DNA of 18,865 nucleotides from DATJBC01 sp035515515 (GTDB taxonomy: Bacteria; Actinomycetota; Acidimicrobiia; Acidimicrobiales; UBA8190), in NCBI GenBank assembly GCA_035515515.1, contig DATJBC010000207.1:1-18865 (forward strand). The letters run 5' to 3'. The notes beneath the pieces are model-generated. The model did not search any database. It worked only from the letters and a program-made list of their open reading frames with translations, and was not told the origin of the DNA. Both the position numbers and the translations under genes were made by a program. The first letter of the stretch is position 1, and each line of letters starts with the position of its first letter. This document shows positions 1 to 7,154 of this stretch, piece by piece.

Positions 1-4
1 ACTG

Positions 5-23
5 CTTGCTTATGGTAAGTAAG
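5..23. promoter_or_regulatory. Palindromic operator for the MarR repressor
   Basis: Two 8-base arms, CTTGCTTA and TAAGTAAG, surround a 3-base centre and are complementary at 7 of 8 positions. TAAG/CTTA-rich palindromes of about 17-20 bases are the usual binding sites of MarR-family dimers. The site lies just upstream of the preferred GTG start of the MarR gene at 48, so it probably mediates autorepression of the regulator-pump operon. Its AT-richness stands out against the surrounding DNA. The promoter itself probably lies at or beyond the left edge. Confidence 0.6.
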
Positions 24-47
24 TTTCGGGACCAGGGGGCGGCGACC

Positions 48-536
48 GTGGTCGAGCGCTCCCCCGTCGAGGACATCGAGGCGGCCCTGCAGGCCGTGGT
101 CCGCACCCTCAACCAGGTCAAGGTGCACGAGCGGCTGCTGCGGGTGGCCGGCGCCCGCGTCGACCGGGCGGGCGTCGCCCTCATGTACCGGCTGTGCAAC
201 GACGAGGAGGGCCTGCGCATCACCGACCTGGCCGAGCGCCTCGGGGTGGACGCCCCCACCGTGACCCGTAAGGTGCAGCAGCTCGAGCGCGAGGGCCTGA
301 TCGTGCGCCACGACGACCCCGGGGACCGGCGGGCCTCGCTGCTCGTACTCACGGCGGAGGGCCAGCGCACCATCGACCGCGTGCTGACCGCACGACGCGC
401 CTGGCTGACCCGCCTGCTCGACGGGTGGGAGGACCGGGACCAGCGCCGCTTCGGGCAGTTGCTCAGCCACTTCGCCGAGGCGCTCACCCGCGACCTCGAC
501 GCCACCGTCGAGATCGACGACACCGACACGCAGTGA
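48..536 (+). CDS. MarR-family transcriptional regulator
   Basis: A 162-residue winged-helix regulator of the MarR family, which usually represses its own operon and is released by small lipophilic ligands. The wHTH core covers about residues 55-105: helices around ITDLAERLGVDAPTVTRKVQ, then the wing with the family signature DPGDRRASLLVLTAEG. Long helices at both ends fit the dimerisation region. I chose GTG at 48 because AGGGGG at 34-39 is well spaced as a ribosome site, and because this leaves the palindrome at 5-23 upstream of the gene. ATG at 12 or TTG at 6 would give a 174- or 176-residue form with the operator inside the coding region. The stop lies 15 bases before the preferred start of the exporter, so the two are surely co-transcribed. 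Confidence 0.9.
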   Translation: MVERSPVEDIEAALQAVVRTLNQVKVHERLLRVAGARVDRAGVALMYRLCNDEEGLRITDLAERLGVDAPTVTRKVQQLEREGLIVRHDDPGDRRASLLVLTAEGQRTIDRVLTARRAWLTRLLDGWEDRDQRRFGQLLSHFAEALTRDLDATVEIDDTDTQ

Positions 537-551
537 GTGAGGACTGACGCA

Positions 552-2234
552 GTGACCGAGACCCTGACCCTCGACCCGGAGCCGACGCCCGGGCCCCCCG
601 AAGAGGACGACATCAGCCCCGCCGAGCACCGCCGCATCCTCGCCGTCATCGGCGCACTCATGCTGGGCATGTTCCTGGCCTCGCTCGACCAGACGATCGT
701 GGCCACGGCGCTGCCCACCATCGTGGGCGACCTGCACGGGCTCAACCACCTGTCGTGGGTGGTGACCGCCTACCTGCTCACGTCCACGATCTCCACGCCG
801 TTGTGGGGCAAGCTGGGCGACCAGTTCGGCCGCAAGCGCTTCTACCAGGCGGCCATCGTGATCTTCCTGGGCGGCTCGGCGCTGTCGGGGCTGGCCCACG
901 ACATGGTCGAGCTCATCGCCTTCCGGGCGGTGCAGGGCATCGGCGCCGGCGGCCTCATGGTGGGCGCCCAGGCCATCGTGGGCGACGTCATCTCCCCGCG
1001 CCAGCGCGGCCGGTACATGGGCTACTTCGGCGCGGTGTTCGCCGTCACGAGCGTGGCCGGTCCGCTGCTCGGCGGGCTCTTCACACAGGACCTCAGCTGG
1101 CGCTGGATCTTCTACATCAACGTGCCCATCGGCGTCGTGGCGCTGTTCGTCATCGCCGCGGTGCTGCACGTGCCCCGCGTGCGCCGTCCGCATCGCATCG
1201 ACTACACGGGCACGGCGGTGCTGTCCGGCGCGGCCACCGCCCTCATCCTGCTCACCACCTGGGGCGGCACGACCTACGCGTGGGGGTCCCCCGAGATCGT
1301 GGGGCTGGCCGTGGCCACCGTGGCTCTGGTGGGCGCGTTCATCGCCGTCGAGCGACGGGCCGTCGAGCCCGTCGTCCCGCTGGGCCTGTTCCGCATGGGG
1401 ACGTTCACCGTCTCCAGCGCGGTGGGGCTGATCGTGGGCCTCATCATGTTCGGCGCCATCATCTACCTGCCCGTCTACCTCCAGACCGTCCACGGGGCCA
1501 GTCCCACCGTGTCGGGCCTCGAGCTGCTGCCGCTCGTGGTGGGGATGCTCCTCACCTTCATCCCCACCGGGCGCATGGTGGCCCGCACCGGGCGCTACAA
1601 GCGCTTCCCTGTCATGGGCACGGCGGTGGTCTCAGTGGGGCTCGCCCTGCTCACCCAGCTGGGCGCCACCACGCCGTTCTGGTTGACGAGCATCTACATG
1701 TTCGTGGTGGGCGTGGGCGTGGGCATGGTCATGCAGATCCTGGTGGTGGTGGTGCAGAACGCCGTCCCCTACGAGCAGCTCGGGGTGGCCACCTCCACGG
1801 CGACGTTCTTCCGCTCCATCGGAGGCTGCTTCGGCGTGGCGCTGTTCGGCGCCGTGCTCGACAACCGGCTGTTCGCCGCGCTGCCCAAGCACCTGCCGGC
1901 CAGCGTGCACGGCATGATCCGGGGGGGCAACATCTCGGCCAACCCGGCGCAGCTGGACAAGCTCCCCCCGGCCGCGCACCACATCGTGGTGGGGGCCTTC
2001 GCCTCGGGCGTCGAGTGGGTGTTCATCGTGGCCGTCCCCTTCGCCGTGGTGGGCTTCGCCCTCTCGCTGCTCATCAAGGAGACGCCCCTGCGGGCCCGGG
2101 CCTTCACGGCGGCGGGCGCCGGGGCCCCGGCCGGACGGGCGGCGCCGGGCACGTCCTCCCCTTCCGGCCGGGACGGCGACGGCTCGCCCGACGATGCGTG
2201 GCGGCCGTCGGTGACGTCGTCACCGCACGCCTGA
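552..2234 (+). CDS. MFS multidrug exporter, DHA2 (EmrB/QacA) family, 14 TM
   Basis: A proton-driven drug efflux transporter of the inner membrane, about 560 residues, the usual length for the 14-helix DHA2 subfamily. Visible signatures, numbered from the GTG at 552: the first-helix motif LDQTIVATALPTIVGDL near 45-61; motif A GKLGDQFGRKR near 86-96; motif B RAVQGIGAGG near 125-134; and the motif C-like stretch with AGPLLGG near 169-175, followed by WRWIFYINVPIG. GTG at 552 is preferred because GAGG at 539-542 is a suitable ribosome site; GTG at 537, adjacent to the MarR stop, would add five residues. The C-terminal tail is hydrophilic. The MarR gene upstream implies induction by toxic compounds. 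The substrate cannot be read from the sequence. Confidence 0.93.
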   Translation: MTETLTLDPEPTPGPPEEDDISPAEHRRILAVIGALMLGMFLASLDQTIVATALPTIVGDLHGLNHLSWVVTAYLLTSTISTPLWGKLGDQFGRKRFYQAAIVIFLGGSALSGLAHDMVELIAFRAVQGIGAGGLMVGAQAIVGDVISPRQRGRYMGYFGAVFAVTSVAGPLLGGLFTQDLSWRWIFYINVPIGVVALFVIAAVLHVPRVRRPHRIDYTGTAVLSGAATALILLTTWGGTTYAWGSPEIVGLAVATVALVGAFIAVERRAVEPVVPLGLFRMGTFTVSSAVGLIVGLIMFGAIIYLPVYLQTVHGASPTVSGLELLPLVVGMLLTFIPTGRMVARTGRYKRFPVMGTAVVSVGLALLTQLGATTPFWLTSIYMFVVGVGVGMVMQILVVVVQNAVPYEQLGVATSTATFFRSIGGCFGVALFGAVLDNRLFAALPKHLPASVHGMIRGGNISANPAQLDKLPPAAHHIVVGAFASGVEWVFIVAVPFAVVGFALSLLIKETPLRARAFTAAGAGAPAGRAAPGTSSPSGRDGDGSPDDAWRPSVTSSPHA

Positions 2235-2252
2235 CGCCCCTGCCGGCCAACC

Positions 2253-2723
2253 GTGCCCGCCGACGACACGTCCCCGCCCGAGGGGGCGGGGACGGACATC
2301 CCCGTCGCCGTGCGGTGGGCCATGCGGGACCGCCGCCACTCCTTGGGGCGGCGCGACCGTGCGGACCCCCGGGCCGTCGAGGCCTGTCTGGGCTCGGGCG
2401 ATGCCGCCGTGTTCGCCATCGACGACGGGGACGACCACTGCATGGTGGGCCGCGTCGTGGGCGCGTCCGACGACGGCTGCACGTACTGCCTCGTGGGCCG
2501 GGTCGCCACGGTCGAGCTCCTCGACCTGCGCGCCGGATCCGTCGCCCTCGACCGCGCCTTCGAGACGGCGCGCGACGTGGCGTTGTGCGGCGTCTACGAG
2601 AGCGACGTGCACAGCCCCACGGCCGCACCGAACGTCTTCGTCGTCCAGCGCTACCGCTCGACCCGTGACGTCCCCTCCGAGTACCTGCCGCCCAGCCCGT
2701 TCATCCCCTTCACCGACGACTGA
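2253..2723 (+). CDS. Hypothetical protein, third gene of the MarR-exporter operon
   Basis: A 156-residue soluble protein of no family I recognise. It starts 18 bases after the exporter stop, so it is probably translated from the same mRNA, although no good ribosome site precedes the GTG. It has no signal peptide or membrane segment. The middle (about residues 45-90) alternates short hydrophobic strands with acidic turns, including AVFAIDDGDDHCMVGRVVG and CLVGRVATVELLDL, suggesting a small beta-rich fold. The C-terminus is Pro-rich (YLPPSPFIPF). Codon use matches the neighbours, so the frame is likely real. GTG at 2310 or ATG at 2322 are possible later starts. The operon position hints at a role tied to the exporter, but nothing in the protein shows one. 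Confidence 0.72.
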   Translation: MPADDTSPPEGAGTDIPVAVRWAMRDRRHSLGRRDRADPRAVEACLGSGDAAVFAIDDGDDHCMVGRVVGASDDGCTYCLVGRVATVELLDLRAGSVALDRAFETARDVALCGVYESDVHSPTAAPNVFVVQRYRSTRDVPSEYLPPSPFIPFTDD

Positions 2724-2740
2724 GCCCGACCCCCGCCCCG

Positions 2741-2772
2741 GCCCCGCCCGGGGGGATGCTCCTCGGCGGGGC
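2741..2772 (+). terminator. Possible GC-rich terminator hairpin
   Basis: GCCCCGCC at 2741-2748 pairs perfectly with GGCGGGGC at 2765-2772 across a 16-base loop, 18 bases after the stop of the third operon gene. There is no T-run, so this is only a candidate end for the upstream operon. It lies just before the promoter of the zinc-ribbon gene. Confidence 0.3.
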
Positions 2773-2782
2773 ACGGCCCGGG

Positions 2783-2788
2783 TAGCCT
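2783..2788 (+). promoter_or_regulatory. -10 element TAGCCT, leaderless-type promoter
   Basis: TAGCCT ends six bases before the GTG at 2795, so transcription would begin at or within a base or two of the start codon. No Shine-Dalgarno sequence lies between them. The minus-strand gene starting at 4217 has the same arrangement. No convincing -35 hexamer is visible. Confidence 0.55.
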
Positions 2789-2794
2789 GCGCCC

Positions 2795-3097
2795 GTGCTG
2801 TGGATCGTGGGGCTGCGGCAGAAGTCGTACCGGCTGGCCACGGCGTTCGCCATGTGCTCGCTGTGCCACACGCCCGCGGCCCAGGTGCTGAGCAGGGCCC
2901 GCACCTTCGTCACGTTGTTCTTCGTGCCCGTGGCGCCCGTCACGACCCGCTACCAGACCACGTGCACGATGTGCGGGGGCGCCGTGAAGCTCACCAAGGA
3001 GGCGGCCGACCGGCTGCTGTCCACCGTGCAGGCGGCCCCCGCCACCGGTCCCCTGCCCGAGGCGCTCGTCACCCCGCCGCCTAGCGAACCCTCCTGA
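2795..3097 (+). CDS. Zinc-ribbon domain protein
   Basis: A 100-residue protein with two CxxC knuckles, C21-x2-C24 and C57-x2-C60, which should bind one zinc ion as in small zinc-ribbon proteins (zinc_ribbon_15-like). Between them lies a hydrophobic stretch (TFVTLFFVPVAPVTTRYQTTC), the usual layout of this short actinobacterial family, in which the pattern reads roughly C..C..TLFFIP..P...KY...C..C. The role is unknown. The tail after residue 75 is Pro-rich and probably disordered. The start is GTG, directly preceded by a -10 element, suggesting a leaderless mRNA. Its stop overlaps, tail to tail, the stop of the BtuF-like stub on the other strand by 17 bases. Confidence 0.82.
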   Translation: MLWIVGLRQKSYRLATAFAMCSLCHTPAAQVLSRARTFVTLFFVPVAPVTTRYQTTCTMCGGAVKLTKEAADRLLSTVQAAPATGPLPEALVTPPPSEPS

Positions 3098-3233
3098 TCC
3101 CGCCCCGCGGGCCGCCCACGGCCTCGGGGTGCAGCGCCCACGCCAGGAGCTCGACCCCGTCCACCAGGCGCGGGCCGGGACGGGAGAAGCACGCGCTGGC
3201 GTCCACCGCGTAGCCGGCGCCCGCCCCCGCCGT
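3081..3233 (-). pseudogene. 3' stub of a BtuF-like cobalamin/metal-binding protein gene
   Basis: Reading the minus strand, about 45-50 codons ending at the TAG at 3083-3081 encode GYAVDASACFSRPGPRLVDG followed by VELLAWALHPEA. This is the C-terminal signature of periplasmic helical-backbone (BtuF/FecB-type) substrate-binding proteins, typically VYAVDA..YFSRPGPR.VDG.E.LA..LHPE. The rest of the gene (usually 250 or more residues) is missing: upstream of about 3233 the frame becomes Arg/Gly/His-rich and no longer resembles the family. The remaining piece cannot bind ligand. It abuts the tail of an unrelated gene on the opposite strand, which implies a deletion or a rearranged or mis-joined sequence. 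The exact breakpoint cannot be set by eye. Confidence 0.65.
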
Positions 3234-3263
3234 CTCGGGACGGGCGAGCCGGTGGCGGCCTCG

Positions 3264-3383
3264 GCGACCGCCGCCGAGGTGGTGGTGACGCACGAGTTCG
3301 CCCTGGAGGACTACCGCAGCGCCGTCGCCACGGCCCTCGACCGCGCCGGCGCGCAGGCCATCAAGGTCGTCTTCCGCCCCTGA
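3264..3383 (+). pseudogene. 3' stub of a zinc-type alcohol dehydrogenase (MDR) gene
   Basis: About 40 codons ending at TGA 3381-3383 encode EVVVTHEFALEDYRSAVATA, then LDRAGAQAIKVVFRP. This is the C-terminal end of medium-chain zinc alcohol dehydrogenases, which typically end ITHRF.LE.y.eAf......AIKVVl.P. The nucleotide-binding and catalytic domains (some 300 residues) are absent. The open frame extends upstream to 3129, but that part is the antisense of the BtuF-like stub and reads as Arg/Pro/Gly-rich noise. The stub faces the dioxygenase gene tail to tail, 15 bases apart, which is probably the original convergent arrangement. No start or ribosome site was found for the remnant alone. Confidence 0.62.
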
Positions 3384-3398
3384 GGCCCGTGCCCGCCC

Positions 3399-4217
3399 CT
3401 AGCGCGCCGGCCTGTCCCCCGCCAGGGCGACCCGCAGCATCCGGCGGCGGGCGGCCCCGAAGTCGAGCAGGGCGTAGTGCATGGTGCAGCGGTTGTCCCA
3501 GAAGGCGACGTCGCCCGCCTCCCACTTCCAGCGCACGACGTGTTCGGGCTCGGTGGCCACGCCGTAGAGGAACGACAGCAGCGCGTCGCTCTCCGCGCGC
3601 CGCAGGCCGTCGATCTTGTCGGTGAACAGCGGGTTCACGAACAAGCTCCGCTCGCCCGTCTCGGGGTGGCGCCGCACGACGGGATGGCTGGCGGATGCCC
3701 CCGCCGTCGCGCCAGCAGCCGCCCCCCCGCTGGCGTCGCGCCCCGCGAAGTAGCCGCCCGCCTTGGCGGGCGAGTGGGTGGCGCTCAACCCGTCGAGGAA
3801 GGCGCGCACCGGCGCCGACAGCGCCCGGTAGGCACCGGTCATGTCGGCCCACATCGTGTCGCCCCCGCTGGCGGGGATCTCCACGGCGTGGAGCAGCGCG
3901 CCGAGAGGCGGCTCCTCCTGGAAGGTGAGGTCGCTGTGCCACACGTCGGCCCGGGCCCCCTCGTCGGAGTCGAGAGGGAGGACCTCGGGGTGTCCCTCCA
4001 GGGCCGGCTCGACGGGATGGGCCTCGGTGAGCTCGCCGAAACGTACGGCGAGGGCGGTCAGCGCGGTGGGGTCGAGCGACTGGCCCCGGAACCAGATCAC
4101 CTTGTGGGCCAGGAGCGCCTGGCGGATGGCGGCCACGGCGTCCTGGTCGAGCGACCGCCCCAGGTCGACGCCCTCGACCACCGCGCCCAGGGCGGGGCTC
4201 ACGGCGCGGGCGTGCAC
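3399..4217 (-). CDS. TauD/TfdA-family Fe(II)/2-oxoglutarate dioxygenase
   Basis: A 272-residue member of the TauD/TfdA family, which hydroxylates small organic substrates such as taurine or other sulfonates, sulfate esters and aryloxyalkanoates, using Fe(II), 2-oxoglutarate and O2. The iron triad is visible: H94 and D96 in WHSDLTF and H247 in TMHYALLDF. R258 or R262 in RRRMLRVALAGDRP should bind the 2-oxoglutarate carboxylate. The N-terminal IGAEIxGxdL-like element is present as LGAVVEGVDLGRSL, and GGDTMWADM is a family hallmark. The length is normal, apart from a short Ala/Gly-rich insert near 160-178. The substrate cannot be assigned; no sulfonate transporter or reductase lies nearby. The start is GTG, six bases after a TAGCCT element. 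The methyltransferase gene lies 9 bases upstream on the same strand. Confidence 0.9.
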   Translation of the reverse strand: MHARAVSPALGAVVEGVDLGRSLDQDAVAAIRQALLAHKVIWFRGQSLDPTALTALAVRFGELTEAHPVEPALEGHPEVLPLDSDEGARADVWHSDLTFQEEPPLGALLHAVEIPASGGDTMWADMTGAYRALSAPVRAFLDGLSATHSPAKAGGYFAGRDASGGAAAGATAGASASHPVVRRHPETGERSLFVNPLFTDKIDGLRRAESDALLSFLYGVATEPEHVVRWKWEAGDVAFWDNRCTMHYALLDFGAARRRMLRVALAGDRPAR

Positions 4218-4223
4218 GGCGGC

Positions 4224-4229
4224 AGGCTA
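4224..4229 (-). promoter_or_regulatory. -10 element TAGCCT overlapping the upstream stop codon
   Basis: On the minus strand, TAGCCT (4229 to 4224) is followed by six bases and then the GTG start of the dioxygenase at 4217. The first three bases are at the same time the TAG stop of the methyltransferase gene. Spacing and sequence match the zinc-ribbon gene promoter exactly. The dioxygenase could therefore be made both from read-through mRNA and from its own leaderless transcript. Confidence 0.5.
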
Positions 4230-5159
4230 TCCCGCCCCTGCGCCGAGCCGCCGGAGCCACAGTGATCCCCCGGGGCGCTCGGCCCACAGCGGCATGACGG
4301 CGCGCACGGCGTCGAGGTGGAAGTGCGCCAGGTACGAGTTGAACAGCACCACCTCGAAGGCGCCGTTGAACATGAGAAAGGCGCGCAGGAGGTAGTTCTC
4401 GTTCCACGCCCGGCCCCGGTACACCCATTCGCGGGGGTACTCGAACGGGTAGAACACGTCGTGGAAGTGGACGAGCACCCCCGCCCGGAGGCGGGGAAGG
4501 ACGTCGAACACCAGGCGGTTCACGTCGCTGCCCACCTTGGAGACGTGCGTCGAGTCGATAAAGAGGATGTCGCCCTCGCCGAGCCGGTCGAAGACCTCCA
4601 GGGGCACCTGCTGGACGGGCTGGGTGACGATCGTGCAGCGGTCGTGGTCGTCACCGCGCAGCAGGGCCCGCAGTCGTTGGGGATAGGGGTCGATGAACGT
4701 GCACGTGGTGGCGCCGCCGAGGAACCCGTCGTTGGTGTCGAGGATCACGGCCGAGGAGAAGCCCGACCCGACCTCGACGAGCTGGCGCGGCCGGATGCTC
4801 CGCAGCAGGCAGTGCAGCACCAGGGCGTCGCCGTAGCTGAACAGCGTGTTCTCGAAGTGGTAGCGCAGGCCGGGCCGGGGCTGGGCGCCGAAGGGCTGGT
4901 CCCGGTAGAGGTCGGCGAAGCCCCGGACCAGCTCGAGCTGGGGCTCGGCCTCGATGCGCACGCCGGCGACGGCGTCGGGCACGGCGAAGATCTCGGCCTC
5001 GCGGCGACGGATCTCGTTCAGGGCGGGGATGGGCGAGCCGAAGTGGCCGGGGGCCGACTCCATGACGTACCCGCTGGCGCGCCGCGCCCGACGCAGCCGA
5101 CGCGTCTCGGCCACCGCGTCGACGAACGGCAAACCGAGGATCGCCTCCCGCAGGCCCAT
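4227..5159 (-). CDS. Class I SAM-dependent methyltransferase (Methyltransf_24 type)
   Basis: About 310 residues with a Rossmann methyltransferase core. Motif I is LVEVGSGFSSAVIL (127-140), the acidic strand-2 end is FIDPYPQRL (155-163), the strand-4 region is GDILFIDSTHV (196-206), and HFHDVFYPFEYP (231-242) follows; this set is typical of Methyltransf_24 proteins encoded near polysaccharide or secondary-metabolite genes. The acceptor is unknown. The first 120 residues form a separate N-terminal extension. ATG at 5159 is preferred because a TACAGT -10-like element lies just before it; GTG at 5180 adds seven residues, and neither has a good ribosome site. The gene ends 9 bases before the dioxygenase start, so the pair probably form an operon, and the substrate may be shared. 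Confidence 0.87.
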   Translation of the reverse strand: MGLREAILGLPFVDAVAETRRLRRARRASGYVMESAPGHFGSPIPALNEIRRREAEIFAVPDAVAGVRIEAEPQLELVRGFADLYRDQPFGAQPRPGLRYHFENTLFSYGDALVLHCLLRSIRPRQLVEVGSGFSSAVILDTNDGFLGGATTCTFIDPYPQRLRALLRGDDHDRCTIVTQPVQQVPLEVFDRLGEGDILFIDSTHVSKVGSDVNRLVFDVLPRLRAGVLVHFHDVFYPFEYPREWVYRGRAWNENYLLRAFLMFNGAFEVVLFNSYLAHFHLDAVRAVMPLWAERPGGSLWLRRLGAGAG

Positions 5160-5378
5160 GCCCCGGAGACTGTAGGGCACCGTGTCGGGGGAGCGTGCCG
5201 GAGCCGACCTCCACGGTGCCGCGGTCGTCGACCCTGCGGGTCGCCCCGACAGCCGGCACCCGTCGACATCGAGGTGTGCGCGCCGGTCGGCCCTCGGGGA
5301 AACACGGGCCGCTCCACCTCCGAGTCGCCGCTACGCAGGGAGCGAGCCGGGAGTCCGAATTAGCCGGGACCTCACGGT

Positions 5379-5384
5379 TACCCT
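5379..5384 (+). promoter_or_regulatory. -10 element TACCCT for the DUF2079 gene
   Basis: TACCCT lies 35 bases before the GTG at 5420, giving a predicted leader of about 29 bases that contains a GAGGAG ribosome site (5408-5413). It fits the TANCCT pattern seen before several genes in this window. The 239-base gap (5181-5419) between the divergent methyltransferase and this gene shows nothing else I recognise. Confidence 0.45.
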
Positions 5385-5419
5385 CTGTAGAGCACGGGTG
5401 GGTTCGTGAGGAGCCAAAA

Positions 5420-6988
5420 GTGACCATCGAGCGTCCCGGGGTGGACTCGCGTGAGGATCTCTTCCTAGGGACCTCGGACCAATCTGTCGAACCCCCTGTT
5501 CGACCCTGGACGGATCTCGGCTTCGCGCCGTGGGTTCAGCCCACCATCACATGGCTTCGCCGCTGGGCGCGCCCGCAGCTCGTCCTGGCCGCGATGGTCC
5601 TCACCTACAGCGCCGTCTTCGGGTGGCTGACCTGGCTCCAGCAAGCCAACTTCGGGACCTTTGACTACGACATGGGGATCTTCGATCAGGAGATCTGGCT
5701 CTCCGCCCACCACCTCGACCCGTTCGTGACCATTCGCGGGCTGGACATGTGGGCCAACCACGTCAATCCGATCATCTACCTCCTGGTTCCGTTCTACTGG
5801 CTCGGCGCCGGGCCGCACCTCTTGTACGTCGTGGAGACCCTCGCATTCGGCGTCTCCGCGATCCCCCTGTGGCTGCTGGCGAGAGATCGCCTCGCACGCC
5901 CATGGCTGGCACTCGGGCTGCCCTTCGCGTGGCTGCTCTACCCGAGCGTGGAGTGGATGAATTGGTGGCACTTCCACCCCGAGTACCTGGGTATACCGGC
6001 CTTCCTCTTCGCCTACTGGTTCGCCGACCGGGAGCGTTGGCGTTGGTACGCGCTGTGCGTGGTCATCGTGTTGGCGTGCAAAGAGGACGCCGCGCTCCCC
6101 ATCATCGCATTGGGCGTTCTTCTCTTCTTCCGCCGGAAGCGTCGTGCCGGAGTGCTCACGTGCGGGGGTGCACTGGCATGGTTCCTGATCTCTGTCGAGG
6201 CCATCATCCCGGCCGCAACCGGCTATTCGGGCGCGTTCTACCTCTACCAATTCTCCAGCCTCGGGAACTCGATCTGGCAGATTCTCTGGAACATCGTCCG
6301 TCATCCAACGCGCGTCCTCAATCTGGGGCTGCAACAGGACCGGTATCGGTACTTCGCCCAGCTCTTCCTTCCCATCCTCGGCGTGGCGCTCCTTGCTCCC
6401 GCCACGCTGTTCGTGGCTCTTCCAACACTGATCGAGAATGTCACGAACAACCAGGGTTACACGCACGACATCCGGTACCAGTACACGTCGTTCGTCGCGG
6501 CCGGCATCTTCCTCGCCGTGATCGAAGGGCTCACGAGTCTCCGAAGGGAACGCGTCCGAAACGTCGTGCTGACGCTGTGCGCGGTGTCTCTCGTGTCGAA
6601 CTTCGTCTGGTCCCCGTCACCGCTCGACCACAAGCTCTACACGGGTGGAACATGGGCACTCACGGCCAGCCCGACCGTCAAGACCCTCGCGGACATGGTC
6701 ACGCGCGTACCCGGCGACGCGGCGGTGTCGGCCAGCTACACGGTGGTGCCCCACCTCAGCCACCGCGACCAGATCTACACGTTCCCGAATCCGTGGAGGC
6801 GGTCCTACTACGGGATCAACAGCACCGAGCCGCCGGAGAGCCCGGCCGGGATCGCCTATCTGGTCGTCGACACTGGGACCATTTCTGCGGACAGCAACGT
6901 ACTGCTCAAGACACTCACCGGGCCGGGCGGGCAGTTCCGTATCGTCGAGCAACGCGATGGGGCCGTGCTCGCACAGCGTCGCTCCTGA
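5420..6988 (+). CDS. DUF2079 polytopic membrane protein
   Basis: A 522-residue integral membrane protein of the DUF2079 (COG3463) family, whose layout resembles GT-C glycosyltransferases but whose activity is not established. After a 50-residue cytoplasmic N-terminus and the first helix (about 54-73), the family's conserved loop appears: FDYDMGIFDQEIW (81-93), then HVNPIIYLLVPFYWLG (114-129). Later come HFHPEY and CKEDAALPIIALGVLLFF, also typical, about ten membrane helices in all, and a soluble C-terminal tail of about 100 residues. GTG at 5420 follows a good GAGGAG site; the frame is open upstream to 5195 but those codons look non-coding. Third positions are noticeably richer in A/T than in neighbouring genes, suggesting a different origin or expression level. 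A role in lipid-linked sugar transfer is inference only. Confidence 0.88.
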   Translation: MTIERPGVDSREDLFLGTSDQSVEPPVRPWTDLGFAPWVQPTITWLRRWARPQLVLAAMVLTYSAVFGWLTWLQQANFGTFDYDMGIFDQEIWLSAHHLDPFVTIRGLDMWANHVNPIIYLLVPFYWLGAGPHLLYVVETLAFGVSAIPLWLLARDRLARPWLALGLPFAWLLYPSVEWMNWWHFHPEYLGIPAFLFAYWFADRERWRWYALCVVIVLACKEDAALPIIALGVLLFFRRKRRAGVLTCGGALAWFLISVEAIIPAATGYSGAFYLYQFSSLGNSIWQILWNIVRHPTRVLNLGLQQDRYRYFAQLFLPILGVALLAPATLFVALPTLIENVTNNQGYTHDIRYQYTSFVAAGIFLAVIEGLTSLRRERVRNVVLTLCAVSLVSNFVWSPSPLDHKLYTGGTWALTASPTVKTLADMVTRVPGDAAVSASYTVVPHLSHRDQIYTFPNPWRRSYYGINSTEPPESPAGIAYLVVDTGTISADSNVLLKTLTGPGGQFRIVEQRDGAVLAQRRS

Positions 6989-7154
6989 ATCGGCGGCGCG
7001 CCGCGCGCGTGCACCCGATCCGGGGGCGGGGCGGCGGCGTGCGTCCCATTGCGCCGCGTCCCGAGGCCGGCGGGCTCCGTGCCCCTCCGTCGGGTCCGAC
7101 ACCGACCGAGCGGTCCGTCGGCGACGACGGGACGCCAATGCGATCCGGGCGTGA

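Noticed and set aside
3129..3383. A complete 84-residue plus-strand gene
   Set aside because: Only its last ~40 codons resemble a protein family (alcohol dehydrogenase tail). The first half is antisense of the BtuF-like stub, so it is treated as a remnant.
4317..5363. Plus-strand open frame of 348 codons opposite the methyltransferase
   Set aside because: Rich in Val/Glu/Asp/Gly repeats generated by antisense of normal codons, with no ribosome site and no domain.
5465..6466. Minus-strand open frame of 333 codons opposite the DUF2079 gene
   Set aside because: Antisense to a recognised membrane protein; Glu/Gly/Gln-rich without domains.
6989..7154. GC-rich palindromes such as GCGGCGCGCCGC (6993-7004) between the DUF2079 and YbjQ genes
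   Set aside because: Short self-complementary runs are expected at this base composition. The stems are too short or ambiguous to call a terminator.
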